A stretch of 64,000 nucleotides of DNA from Bryopsis sp. KO-2023. Its lineage: Eukaryota > Chlorophyta > Ulvophyceae > Bryopsidales > Bryopsidaceae. This document shows positions 43,762 to 54,791 of the stretch, one piece after another (within the stretch, counting starts at the first letter, position 1; every line of letters starts with the position of its first letter). A program made the position numbers and the translations under genes. The stretch is from NCBI GenBank assembly GCA_030272585.1, contig BSYQ01000002.1:3596001-3660000 (forward strand). Reading direction: 5' to 3'. A model generated the notes under the pieces. The model ran no database searches and was not told the origin of the DNA. It was given only the letters and a program-made list of their open reading frames with translations.

Positions 43762-44086
43762 GTTCATGACGCAACAGAAAACTACCTGAAACCAAAAGCA
43801 ATAAAGTGTGTTCCTGTGAATTTCCCTCCTCCCGCGAACAAAAGTTTCGAAAATGGAGAAAGATAATTCCATGGATAACAATCTAGGGATTGTTAAGCGG
43901 CAACAGAAGTAAAGTATGTACCTGAAGCAAACCTTCCAAGAACGCTCTCTGTTTCTCTCTGAGCTCCCTTGCTCGATCCCACCACGAATGGGAATGTAGT
44001 TTGTCCACAGTGATCCTCCCAAACGATGAGGAGTACAAAAAAACCATATATCTATATATATAAACATAATTGAAAAAATAAAAATA

Positions 44087-45029
44087 TTGAGCGGTCCCTC
44101 TGATTGTCTGCCATTGGTTTATCCTGTGCTTCGCTCTGGTGCATTGTCCTCCCACCGAGGCAGGCGGCCAGTGATCGCTGCTCGGTTCCCCGCCTGGCGC
44201 TTTTCCTGGCACTCCACCTATTCCGTCACCGACTCCTCAGAGAAGGTGCCAGAACAGACCCACCCCTTGGAAAGGATGCACCATCAACGCTCAGCACTGG
44301 ACCAAGGACACACACCTTCGATCCACGCTCAACAGTCCCCGCTTGGGTGATAAGCAGGCGCTACTCTGCTCGACGTTCTATTATACCAATTTAACGCACG
44401 CCATTTACAGGCTTTCAGGTGGAACTAGAGCGCAGACGACAAAACCAGATGTCAGTTCTGCAAGACTCCAGCACACTCTGCGTGGTGGAGAACGAGGTGC
44501 ACAGAGTGGAACGTGGAAGCTCCAGCAGTGCGTGTGCTTTCCTTTCATTGAGGATTCCACTCTCCCCAGCGTGGTGATCTGAGTGATTTTTCTATTGTTA
44601 CAACGTTCCACCCTGTGCACCTCGTTTTCCACCACGCAGAGTGTGCTGGAGCTTCACAGAACTGACATTTGGTTTTGTCGCCAGCGCTCCAAATCCAACC
44701 CAGAGCACAAAAATGACCTGCCTCCAACCGCTATAATACAATGTCGAGCAGGGTAGCGCCTGCTTATCACCCAAGCGGGGACTGTTGAGCGTGGATCGAA
44801 GGTGTGTGTCCTTGGTCCAGTGCTGAGCGTTGATGGTGCATCCTTTCCAAGGGGTAGGTCTGTTCGAGCACCTTCTCTGAAGAGTGGGTGGTCGAATGGT
44901 TGAAGTGTCAGGAAAAGCGTTAGGCGGGGAACCGAGCAGCGATCACTGGCCGCCTATCTTGGTGGAAGGACAATGCACCAGAGCAAAGCACAGGATTCAC
45001 CAATGGCAGACAGGCAGAGGGACCGCTCA
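44087..45029. mobile_element. Foldback element, arm B copy
   Basis: Mirror copy of 2389-3329, bounded by TTGAGCGGTCCCTCTG and the reverse complement ending CCGCTCAG. Internal arms of about 430 bp pair around a short loop. It was present before the segmental duplication, since both arms have it at the equivalent position. Confidence 0.8.
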
Positions 45030-45198
45030 GTTTTTGTGGTTGGGGAGATACTTTAGTTTGCGCCACCGACCCATTTGGGATCACTGGAGTTGGTTGTCAA
45101 AATGAACGTGGATGTTCCATAGCACCTTCAGTACATGGACTTGGTACCTAACTCTGGCCGGATCTAGTCTCAGATCAACGGTGACCTAGGGTATTGGC

Positions 45199-45215
45199 GG
45201 GGGTTCGATTCCTCC
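45199..45215 (+). other. tRNA-like T arm / B-box match, arm B
   Basis: GGGGG-TTCGATT-CCTCC forms a five-pair T stem with one G-T pair, and GGTTCGATTCC is a canonical B-box. No complete cloverleaf was found upstream. Confidence 0.35.
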
Positions 45216-45636
45216 TCTACACGCTTTCATTTTCGGACGCACGAGAGTGTGAGCCTTCCATAACTTTTGGCTGAACCAGAGACAGGGGAACAAGGGTTCG
45301 CTGGTGACAATAAGAACACGATTCGAGGGGAAGAACCTGTTTGTTTGGCAGCTACCAGAACAGTCCAAAGATGACTGTGAGTAGACGATATCAACTCGGC
45401 GCTCGTTAGCCGAGCGGCTTCTTCGTGTGTGATCATGATTTGATTTGAACTTGGCGCTCCAAGGAGCTGAAAACGACGCCCCAAAGGGCCTTGACCAAAT
45501 CCCGATGAATCCGCTTTCCTCCAAAGTGAGGGCTCCCTCGTCCACAAACCGCCAACGCAAAACGCAGAGGCGATCGATTCAGAGCATTCCACTGGTGCCC
45601 CTCGAAAAGAAGACCGCACACTGAGACTACTCCACA

Positions 45637-46120
45637 ATGTCAAAATCGACCGCGCTCGCTCTTTTGATCCTCATGGCTTTGACAGTGGGTTCGTTTTCCA
45701 GGCCAGTAGCTCCTACCACAGGTGGGGTACGTTTTTTTCCAACGCTTTACTTATCCAGATCGGTTTAGCCCTTTTCCAGACAGCATGGTTTCTCGGGATT
45801 CTTCCATGCAAAAAAGGGTATTATCGCTTGGTGCGGTGTTTTCGTTTTTCCTCAATGCTATAGGCACTGGCCTGGCATGTCTTGTAGATTTTTTGGTTGG
45901 TTGGCGTTTTCTTCGTTCTTTTCCTCAGTGTGCTCGAAGGTTTAGGCTGTAAAAAGCGTTAAACGTGAAAAAACCATCGTGTTTCGCAGGAGAGGATTGG
46001 TGCCGCGATTGTTACGTGGCTTTTGATTGCAATTTCTACCCTTTCGTTTGCGTGAAAGAAGGCGGCGTCCCGTGGTCGCATGAGAAGGGGGATCACTTTG
46101 AGTTTTGTTGCAGATTTTAA
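45637..46120 (+). CDS. Small secreted cysteine-rich peptide, arm B copy
   Basis: Exons 45637-45721 and 45990-46120 encode 71 residues: signal peptide (MSKSTALALLILMALTVGS), short linker, and a domain with the same six cysteines as the arm A copy. Only one residue differs in the exon 2 domain (Val for Leu in DCYVAFDC); most other changes there are silent (TAC/TTT-type third positions). The leader has several replacements and the 268-bp intron has diverged. The pattern points to constraint on the mature peptide. The family is not recognised. Confidence 0.8.
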
Positions 46121-47690
46121 CTTTGTTCGTTGAAGGTGACGAAAAAAAGAAAAAAAAACCCACTTCATTTTTGTATCTATTTTGCATACACTCCCCTGAT
46201 CATCCGCAAGGTCCCCAAATGGATCCTTTTTTGTTGGTGGCATGATAAAAACAAGATTTCTTGTTTGTTTGCTCAACCAAAAGTTATGTTTCTGAATGAT
46301 TACATTGTTTGGTTGATACGAGCCTTCTCTGACCATTATCTCAATATCCTTTCGTTGAAAGAGCTACAGTTTGTCTTTCAGAATCACCCTTGGGAGGAAA
46401 AGAGCGATGTTGTGATCGCCTAAGCTGTTTCTCGAGGCATTTTTCTCCCTGTAGCAATGTTTGTTTTTTTTTCTATTTCGATGGTGATTCGTGACAGGTT
46501 CTGCACTACTTTTGATTTTGAATTCTCAGCCAAGATTGCCAACAAAAACAAAAAAATCTGGCATCACATTTGAAACAAGACCAGTGAATTGGTTATGCTT
46601 TTCTTTTAGCCCTCTCCACTGTGGAAGGCTTGAAAATTGAAAAACAATTGAAAAACAATATATATTGGGGCCCAATGCCAAAAAGTACTCACTAGATCTC
46701 TTTCCCAAAGTTTCATGCTGGAGATGGATGCATGCATGCATTTGTGATTCAAATGGTGGCACATGATAAAGAAATGAACTGTATATCAGCCAAGATATAT
46801 ATATATATATATTGTTATTTTTTTGAAGAAATGTTGTCAAACAGTTAGATCTTGTACGAAAAATCACTCTTTTTCCACAGCTAAAAAAAGATCAATTCGG
46901 TCACGAACTTTCCACGGTTTGGTCTCGACAGAAGCGAGGATTACCATAAACTTTCGTCAGGAAAAAGCACACCCTTAGCGCGTTTGCGCCGAAAATTCAA
47001 AATATAAGAAATATAAGAAACGAGCCAGTCTTTCCCATAAGCTGGCCATCCTCTGGACTGGCCTTTTTTTTATACTTTTTTCAGCTTCATGAGTGGCATC
47101 TCCTTCACAATGCAATTCGATGTTTGTTTCTTCAGCTTCTGAGTAGTTTCAAGTAATATCCCGTCGCCACCCAGGGTCCGCTTGTCAAGTCTTTGAGTAT
47201 TGTCAGAGACCGTTTCCTGGTGTTCTACTCCTTTCCCTCCAATGCAATCCACCAGTCTTTCTCTAACTCGGCGAGGCCGTTGGTGGGAGAATTCACATCA
47301 TGCCAATCGGGCGCCTGTCCCAACAATTTATTTGCAGAACATCCAAGTTGTTTGGAACAAATTCAACGAACAGAGACACCCGAGTGATGGAACGAACACG
47401 CAAGTTGCGGACCTGTGATTTTCTCCAGGTCGCGTTAACTTGTCTTATTTCATCACCTTTGTTTCCATTGCATCCTGAGATAATGTTTTGTAAGGCGCCA
47501 TCGTGACGTCGACGTCAAGAAAGCCTTACCACAGTTCCTGTTTCGTTCTCTTTTTCAGAAGAAAAAGATTTCAAACGCGGTTCAACTCAAGGCAATTCCA
47601 TGGATAACGACTGTCAAATTTGGTTTCGTCGAAGGAGGTTTTGTGTTGTAGACAACAACTCGGTCAAGGAAAAGCAAGATCCACCTCTGA
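46121..47690. other. No gene recognised
   Basis: The first 850 bp is the outer part of arm B and includes a segment conserved with 500-950 of arm A, probably 3' UTR or intergenic. 46970-47690 is single-copy without a supported coding exon. Confidence 0.45.
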
Positions 47691-47914
47691 TTATTAAACG
47701 AGAATACCAAGAGTATGGTTTTTAACGGGTGTACATCTGCGGATCGGTAGCTGATTGCCCTTTGCAGAATCCCCTCTCTCTTTCTCAACCAATAAATTTA
47801 TTGTTAAACATGGACTTTTTGCAAGACTTTCACAACACAGGATCACGCACAAAAATTTGTTTAAACAATCAATAATCATTGAAACAGGTTTCTTACGCCA
47901 AAGATCAACAGTTT

Positions 47915-48976
47915 TCATCCTTCAAGGCAAGAATGAGCCCAGAAGTCCCACACCAAGATTTTCCAGTCACGTCGCACAGCCGTCAGCTTGCCCTCCGTCA
48001 AGAAAAGACCTATGAGTTCACCTCCTGCATGAAACGTGCGAAGGAAACAATCCTCCTCGACAACACTAGAAACCACCACTTCCATCAAGTTCATCGTACA
48101 CCGCGCAAACTTGCTTTCATTCAACGCTACAAAAAACAACCGTGGGTTATTGTCGATAACTCGCACAGACTCGAAGGTCTCTAAATCCCATATCCGGACG
48201 ATACCGTCACGACAGCCACTAACGACCATATTGTCATTGGCATCAACATGCACGACAGGACGAGAGTGTCCCTCGAGCGCCGCAACGCGGGTGCAGGAGG
48301 CCAAGCTCCACACTTCCAGATGCCCAACCCTCGATCCACATATCAACAAACCCACTCCCTTGGCGAATGCGGCACATAAAATGTCCTCTTGCACCGGGCC
48401 ACGCTCATTCAAAACCTTCACACGAGTCCAGCCCATCTTGCTCCACAAATCCAGGCACCCAAACGTACCACCAAACGCCACGTGGTCTCCGACATCCACA
48501 ATCGCATGAACCTCGAAACAAAGGCTAATGGCCGCGATCTGTCTAAATCCAAATCCAGGCATTTCCAGGACCGCCACCATTCGCGCTTTACTCCCGCACA
48601 AAAGCATTCCATTGATCAAACACACAGCCGAAATCCTCATGTTGGCTCGGTCCCTAGTAAAGACGCCGCCTTTCTCAGTGTTCACAGAAAAAATACTTTC
48701 TTCCCCAACTATCGCAATCATCTCGCCCTGCATAGCGTAACTTTCGATCCGCTGATTCTCCCAATTGGGGAGCTCGATACATTTCGGCACAACGGTGCCA
48801 CATCGCCAGGATCTCTCGAGGCCGATTTTCTTAGCGAAAGGGCCTTCCTTGGTGACTTCATTCCAAGCCTTAGCGACACAGGAGCACCTGGCCAAAGCCC
48901 TCGGGCAAAGCCCCTCGAAGACTCGACCAACCACGCCACTAGGGAGCTCCCACTCAACACTCACGAAATCGCTCAT
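47915..48976 (-). CDS. F-box/WD40-repeat protein, intact copy
   Basis: From the ATG at 48976 the minus strand encodes 353 residues without introns. Residues 9-50 form an F-box (WELPSGVVGRVFEGLCPRAL, then CSCVAKAWNEV). Residues about 165-345 contain WD40 blades, best seen at CLDLWSKMGW, LEVWSLASCTR, ALEGHSRPVV...RDGIVRIWDLETF and KILVWDFW. F-box/WD40 proteins serve as substrate receptors of SCF ubiquitin ligases; the target here is unknown. The frame extends upstream to 49273, but similarity to copy 1 weakens there and MSDF is the first Met shared by both copies, so it was chosen. This copy preserves the empty target site (48481-48485) of the retrotransposon that split copy 1. Confidence 0.85.
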   Translation of the reverse strand: MSDFVSVEWELPSGVVGRVFEGLCPRALARCSCVAKAWNEVTKEGPFAKKIGLERSWRCGTVVPKCIELPNWENQRIESYAMQGEMIAIVGEESIFSVNTEKGGVFTRDRANMRISAVCLINGMLLCGSKARMVAVLEMPGFGFRQIAAISLCFEVHAIVDVGDHVAFGGTFGCLDLWSKMGWTRVKVLNERGPVQEDILCAAFAKGVGLLICGSRVGHLEVWSLASCTRVAALEGHSRPVVHVDANDNMVVSGCRDGIVRIWDLETFESVRVIDNNPRLFFVALNESKFARCTMNLMEVVVSSVVEEDCFLRTFHAGGELIGLFLTEGKLTAVRRDWKILVWDFWAHSCLEG

Positions 48977-50144
48977 TCGTTCAAACGCGGCACAAAGAAT
49001 ACCCCTTTGCTCCCACGATGTACCTCGTCTAAGCCTCGAGCTGTCCGTGGTTTCCGCGAAAAAAGAAACGCGGGAGGATCGAACGGGCCTGTTACGAACG
49101 CGGGCACCAGAAAACGTACTCTGTGGCGCTATTTGCGGAAAGAAAAGAAAGTAGGGGTTTTGGTTTTCCAGAATGAGAAATCCCAGGTATTTATCTGCGA
49201 AAAACGGTGCGTTTTCTGTGGCAACGTCTGCAACCCTTTGCAGTGGCGCAGCGAAAACGAAGCTGCCCGCCAATGTGACTGATCGTAAATATTACTAATT
49301 CCGATGGAGCTCCCTTTTGAGGGGGGGAAAAGGACAAAAGAGCGATTCAGAGTTGGCTGAAACGTTCAAGAAAACAAGTTGGGTGTGGGGACCATTCTTT
49401 TAGAGCGACCCTGTACCAGGAAGCGCTGAAACGAGGTACAGCCGAGTCCATCGTTGGTGCACAGCGGTCACATCCAATTTTACAGTGTACTGTTGTCAAT
49501 CTGCAAGAAATCGGTTCCTATGAACAGATGAAGAGTATGGTCCAGGACAGTTACAAATGACAATGGATAATAGAATCGCTTTACAAGCTTCTTTCTCTAG
49601 AATCGCTTGCAGTTCTGCCCTCTTGGGAACACAGCAATGAGACTTTGTGTATATTGATCCTGACGCTTTTTTTTCCCCTTCTTGATCCTTGATACTTGTC
49701 GTATCAATTGATACGATCAATGTTAACAAAAACTGACAGCCATGACAAAAAAACACTGAAAATAATCAATTGATTACATGCAATGTCTTATCGTTCACAA
49801 ATTTCAATCTTAAGAAAATTATCGCCAAACAGACCCACTGCTGTCCTGTGGAATTATTGCTTGGCAAAGAGAGGCTACTGAAAATCAATATTTGATATCT
49901 TGCCTAACACAAACAGGACGAAACCCATCGGATATCTCCCAACACAAAACTCTAAAGTCACATGAAATGAACACCCCTCTCTTCCAAAAAAAATATCTCA
50001 GCAAATCTTTCAGAATCATCAAGGGGCCGAGTAGTTAGTACACCTGTAGGACGATGCCAACATACCATGTGAGAAAAAATCTTCTCCAAATTTGATAAAA
50101 GAACGTCAAATAAACAGCAGCTGTCATTTTTAACACACATGGAT
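48977..50144. other. Upstream region of the F-box gene and gap
   Basis: 48977-49273 is open on the minus strand and could be 5' UTR or an N-terminal extension of the F-box protein. 49274-50144 shows no gene. Confidence 0.45.
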
Positions 50145-50667
50145 TCAGCGACCACCGCCCCCTCCTCCTCCTCCTCCTCCCCCGCCACCGCCGCCGCCCC
50201 CTCCTCCACCACCACCACCGCCGCCGCCGCCTCCTCCTCCTCCTCCTCCTCCTCCTCCCCCGCCGCCGCCATAGCAGCCTCGGTGGCACTTACAGCGGCA
50301 AGCCCACGAGTCCCAAAACGCGTAATCACAGCACTGATTGTTTTTCCAGCCACAATCTGCAAACAATCAACCCATAGATCCTCAGGAACAGACTGTTCAA
50401 ACGCAGCAGTTCATTGCAAAGCAAAATCCCGACAGCTACAGCGGATATCACTAACCTCTCCAACCGCAACCAGCCAAATGGCGTCCATAAGACAAAGAAG
50501 CTTCGATGTCTGCAAAAGAAATCAAAAGGCCGACTGAGTTTCCGAGCGAGAGTTTTGTTTTACTGCAATCAGGAGGAGCAAGGGTCGGAAAAATGCAACC
50601 CACCAGCTTCAGCCATGGCAGCAGTGGCCACGAGGCCAACCAACAAAATCGCGACGAAGGTGCGCAT
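50145..50667 (-). CDS. Secreted Cys-rich peptide with polyglycine tail
   Basis: Three exons, complement of 50604-50667, 50456-50509 and 50145-50356, join in phase 1 at both introns and encode 109 residues. Exon 1 is a signal peptide (MRTFVAILLVGLVATAAMA, cleavage after Ala). Exon 3 has a dense cysteine pattern (DCGW, QCCDY, ACRCKCHRGCY), with one more Cys in exon 2, about nine in all, reminiscent of knottin or defensin-like folds. It then runs into about 40 consecutive glycines, Arg and a stop. The glycine tract is the (GGN)n microsatellite at 50150-50272, so its length is probably variable. It could be a wall glycine-rich protein or a defence peptide; neither is shown. Confidence 0.7.
50150..50272. 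repeat. Trinucleotide (CCN)n microsatellite coding the polyglycine tail
   Basis: CCTCCT, CCGCCG and CCACCA runs on the plus strand; GGN on the minus. Frames on the plus strand here (Ser/Ala-rich) and in the other minus frames (poly-Arg) are shadows. Confidence 0.9.
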
Positions 50668-51065
50668 CCTTGATTAACTGAGTTCAGAAGGGCTGTAAAA
50701 GAGTGTTCTTTTTTGCGGAAACAGATGTCCTTCGACGTTTTATACCCCACAATGCGCACCACGTGTGATTCTCAGTGCTTGGGAGGGCATATCATTACCG
50801 TCAGTGCACCGTGAAAGTCATGTCATTTGAACGTAGCGTTTCTTCCATTTGCACATTGCAGTGGGAAACACACAGCCGACCACTAAAGACTCTCTCAAAC
50901 ACCCGAAATTTCGAAAAAATTTCGCCCAACACTTTTCAGCCTGATTGATTTGGCACAAGCATAAAAGACATGGGCAGAATGAGCCTGATCTGTCGGGTCG
51001 AGACTCAGGTTAAAAGCTCATGCCAAAACTAAAACGTACGCACAAAATGGTGATCTAGAATATGC

Positions 51066-51152
51066 TTGCACAAGGTGGGGTTCGAACCCACGCGGAGACC
51101 AGCTCCATCAGGTCTTAAGTCTGACGCCTTGGACCACTCGGCCACTTGTGCC
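51066..51152 (-). tRNA. trnL-UAA: tRNA-Leu (anticodon UAA)
   Basis: Reads GGCACAAGTGGCCGAGTGG from 51152. D stem GCC/GGC; anticodon loop CTTAAGA (TAA); long variable arm (GGAG/CTCC); T arm GTGGG-TTCGAAC-CCCAC. Two oddities: position 1-72 is G-A, and the last anticodon-stem pair is A-C. No intron. The other stems are perfect, so it is probably a gene, though a recent pseudogene is possible. Confidence 0.85.
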
Positions 51153-51266
51153 ACAAAACCTAGTCGACAAACTCGTTTTTTTAATCGTGATCCTGTATTG
51201 GTTGGTGAGGAACAAGAAGCAAAACTGCTTCTCACCCCTAGATGAGGACTGTCAAAACGACAAAAA

Positions 51267-51695
51267 TTGAGTGGTCTCTCTGGATGTGTACCAGTGGTGA
51301 ATCCTGTGCCTCGCTCTGGTGCACTGTCCTCCCACCGACGCAGGCGGCCAGTGATCGATGCTCGGTTCCCCGCCTGGCGCTTTTCCTAACACGTTACCTA
51401 TTCCGCCACCCACTCCTCAGAGAAGATGACAGAACAGACCTGCCCCTTGGAAAGGATGCACCATCGACGCTCAGCACTGGACCAAGGACAGACACCTTCG
51501 ATCCACGCTCAACAGTCCCCGCTTGGGTGACAAGCAGGCGCTACCCTGCTCGACATTCTATTGTACCATTTTAACTCACGTCATTTCCAGGCTTTCAGGT
51601 GGAACTAGAGTGCTGGCGACAAAACCAAATGTCAGTTCTGCAAAGCTCCAGCACGCCCTGCGTGCCTGAGAACGAGGTGCACAGGGTGGAACGTT
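51267..51695. mobile_element. Single arm of the foldback element
   Basis: Starts TTGAGTGGTCTCTCTGG and follows the left arm of the copies at 2389 and 44087 through the GCTCGGTTCCCCGCCTGGCG block to the GTGGAACGTTG end. The second arm is missing. Confidence 0.75.
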
Positions 51696-51993
51696 GTTCC
51701 AAGGAAACCTCCATCCGTACCACCATGCCGAAGTGACTGGAACCCGGTGACGGCGGTATCACGTGACCAGTTGAGAGTTTCAACCACTGATACCTGTCGA
51801 TTGACCGATCGATTGAAAGAGACCCTCCTTGAAGAACCCCATAGACGTCCTCGGCACAGGAACCTCGAGCAGAGGCACAGGCGTTTGCACGGTCCACCAG
51901 GGTCGTTCTCAAGCGCTTTTCTCCAACACGCAAAAAAGGTAGAAAAGCAAGGGTTTTTTTGCTACCAACACAGGTGCCTTTCTTTTGAAACTC

Positions 51994-52184
51994 ATACCTT
52001 TCTCGGCCTTTTGGCTAAGATCAAGTGTAGTATCTGTTCTTATCAGTTTAGTCGCTGATATGGGATCTATTCGATCCCTTGACGATTAAATTGATTTTTC
52101 ATGGGGTGCGGGGGTAACAGATGCTTGCATTTGCCCTGCACGGCATGGTTGCAGTCTTGCACTGCCGCTGTGATCGTGCACCCA
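51994..52184 (+). ncRNA. U2: U2 spliceosomal snRNA
   Basis: The 5' part is essentially the universal U2 sequence: ATACCTTTCTCGGCC, TTTTGGCTAAGATCAAGTG, then the branch-point-pairing GTAGTA at 52027-52032 and TCTGTTCTTATCAGTTTA. A stem-loop IIb-like GGGATC/GATCCC follows, then an Sm-like GATTTTTC (52093-52100). The 3' half folds as two stems ending TGCACCCA near 52184, as in other U2 RNAs. Length about 191 nt, normal for U2. It pairs with the intron branch site in pre-mRNA splicing, which fits the many GT-AG introns here. Confidence 0.95.
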
Positions 52185-52861
52185 TGACAGACAAGCAGCG
52201 TTGTGGCTTAGTTCGGGTTCAACTCCCGAAGCGCTGAAATCCATAGTTGCTACTTCAAACAGTTTAAACAGTTTAAACAAGGCATATCCAGAACAATCCA
52301 AAGTGTGTATCCACTCTCCCATTTTGCAACGCAACACGCCCAAAAAAAAAGCATGATACTTGATAAACCGAAAAGAAAAAGCGTGTGGAAAGTCCCTTTA
52401 CCTGAATTCAGGATGGTGGAACACGTCATGGTTTGGAACCCTAAGTTCTGGAACTCCAGAGTTCACGATTTTAAACTCAGGATATGCAAAGTATCAAAAA
52501 GAACAGTTGAGGCTACAGTCGAGACCAGTTGCCCTGTGCGGATGTACCATTAGTCATTGACCAGGCCTCTGATCCCTCTATTGTTCTTTTCGAATGACAA
52601 TTGTTGTTTGTAAATACGGACTTGAGTAATAAAGCCTTCGGTCTCTTCGAGACTCAATCAACGAATCAATATTCAATATTACACACGCAGAAGCCAGGGG
52701 CTCCATTGAAACCAAAAATAGTAAATCGAGCATACAGAATCTACCAATAATACTTTAAGATGAAGTACCACTCAAAGAGAGTCGTGGGTCCGTGTTTTAC
52801 TGATCCAAAGCCAGCTGGTCTTTCCACATTTTGTTGAAAATTAAAGCAATGCAACGAAAGG
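52185..52861. other. No gene recognised between U2 and tRNA-Arg
   Basis: Non-coding. No further small RNA recognised. Confidence 0.5.
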
Positions 52862-52934
52862 CATCCACGGCAGGACTCGAACCTGCAATCTTCTGCTCCG
52901 GAGGCAGACGCCTTCTCCATTAGGCCACGTGGAC
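52862..52934 (-). tRNA. trnR-CCG: tRNA-Arg (anticodon CCG)
   Basis: Cloverleaf complete: acceptor GTCCACG/CGTGGAT (first pair G-T), D stem GCCT/AGGC, anticodon stem TCTGC/GCAGA around CTCCGGA (CCG), T arm GCAGG-TTCGAGT-CCTGC. 73 nt, no intron. Confidence 0.92.
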
Positions 52935-54791
52935 ACACATTACCCTTTTGTCCAATTCTCTTTTAATCTGGCCCGTTTCTCTGCCGAATCTGGGGGAATA
53001 CATACCCTCCCAAAGTCACAGTAAAAATGACGAGAATGGTTTCCCTGGTTGTGTGCAAATGATGAATCCCCTGCTTCGGTCTGGTGCATTGTTCCTTCAA
53101 TGAAAAAAAAAGGCCAGTGATCACTCTCGGAGGTCACAGCATCGATCGGCGGTTGATGCAAGGTTCGTTTTAACCAGACCCAAACAGCTTGTGTTGCTTC
53201 CATGCAATCCGATCGTCAGCAATATCTCTGTTTAACATCGATGTTTTCACTTGAATGCACGAACAATTAAGACCTCTGCCGCTAAAAAGGCTTTTTCTCT
53301 CAGTGGTGCAGACACGATGTCGTGAAGGTAGTTTTTAATTTCGTTGCGGTTGTAACACGTTTTGTCGGCAGGGGCAACAGGGGAAAATTTTCTTCGGTTG
53401 TCAGGTTAGATATATTGCTGAGAAAATTGGCCCCCGTCATCCTGTGCCGCCGCCACTTGTGCCGCCGCCACTCGTGCACCGCCGCAGAAAACAGACATAG
53501 AAACTACAGAAACACTGTAGCATCGCCGTCGCAAAATTTTCCGCTAGAAAGTGAGGAGATGCTCAAGGAACTAGGCATCCACTGAGCAAAACTCATCTCT
53601 TTCGAGGATGGATTTATCAGTCCAAAAAACGAAAGTAAAACTTAGTCCGGCCTGGAGATGAGAATGGAAGAAGGTGCCAACATGTAAACCGCCCCCCCGG
53701 GCATGGCCCCCCCCCAAAAAAAAAGAAGAATTTCTTTTTATTTGTCTCCTGTTGATGAGAAAATTGCGCTCAACTGATTGAAACAAAGATCAAAAAGAAA
53801 AAGTTGCTCAGAACTGCGTTACAAATACATTATCCCTGTAATTATTCAGATGTTCAGCTATTGTAAGTTTTGTCCCTGATATCTCGTTAAAAAACGAGCT
53901 TCAAAGTCAAAGCTAGGTAAGAAGAGGAACGTATCTTCCAAGCAAAGCCCTCTCTTCCCTGAAAACATGCCTCCAAAAAACAAAAATGAACTGAACTTTC
54001 TTATATACTGTTGCATATACTGTTTTTTGTGCATCCAAAACAAGTATTCCAGGAGCATATCAAAAAAAAGATCATCGAACTGGTCATATTCCAGGAGCAT
54101 ATACAAAAAACTCAAAATTGAACTGGTGGCGACAATCGTCTCCTGGACCCCAAAATCAGAGGGGAGATTTTGTTCCCCCCTCATCCCTGAGCAGATCGGC
54201 ACCAATAACGATGAAAAGTCTGTAAATCCATTTATCTTCTCACAAAGACAGAAAAAACATTAAAACCGAACCCCCGTATAACCCAGCCGAGGCGGGTTTA
54301 AGCTGGGGTTGGGTTGTCGTTGGGTTGGCATTGATGTCGACGTCAACAAAGACGTCTTGTGTTCTGGTTAAGCCGTCGCATTCAATCAAATGTTTTGATG
54401 CCGATCTGTCGTTGTTTTCAAAACAAACACGCGTGTTGCACACTGAGCCGCAAGAATATGTATCCAAGCGCCGCACAAACATTGTTAGATGTCGCGCAAT
54501 CGTTGAAAGTATCATTTGCAATCGCAAACAAACAAACAAACATCATTTGCAATCGCAGCATGACCCGAGGGGCGATTCTTACAAGATTTTTGGACAATTT
54601 TTGGTGTTGTCATGTTGGAGGAGGGTGATTTCGCAGTGTAATAAGTGATTACTAGTATCCGTGCAAAACCCTGCCAGTTTTTGCGATATCAAAAACGCAA
54701 CCAGACTTGCTCGTAAGGAAGGACTTCCCCGCCACAGCGTTTGACGAGAGAAGGACCTGAGGGGTTTTCTGTCGTTTGCGGGGAAAGAACG
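52935..54791. other. No gene recognised
   Basis: About 1.85 kb. A small fragment of the foldback family is near 53065-53128 (CTGGTGCATTG...CCAGTGATCACT). Open frames at 53322-53585 and 53967-54263 have no family signature and are not called. Confidence 0.45.

Larger units (their letters stand above)
40588..46970. repeat. Inverted segmental duplication, arm B
   Basis: Reverse-complement copy of arm A. Order from left: empty MITE site (40905-40912), ankyrin gene, LINE insertion, foldback element, tRNA-like T arm, Cys-rich peptide gene, and a non-coding conserved segment to about 46970. Confidence 0.9.

Noticed and set aside
48389..49282. 297-codon plus-strand open frame
   Set aside because: Antisense shadow of the F-box gene; the minus strand carries the F-box and WD40 motifs.
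50139..50537. Ser/Ala-rich plus-strand open frame
   Set aside because: Reads the microsatellite on the wrong strand; the minus strand has a leader, splice signals and a cysteine pattern.
53322..53585. 87-codon open frame with several Cys and Arg
   Set aside because: No leader, no homologous copy and no splice support; content follows a local repeat (CGCCGCCACT).
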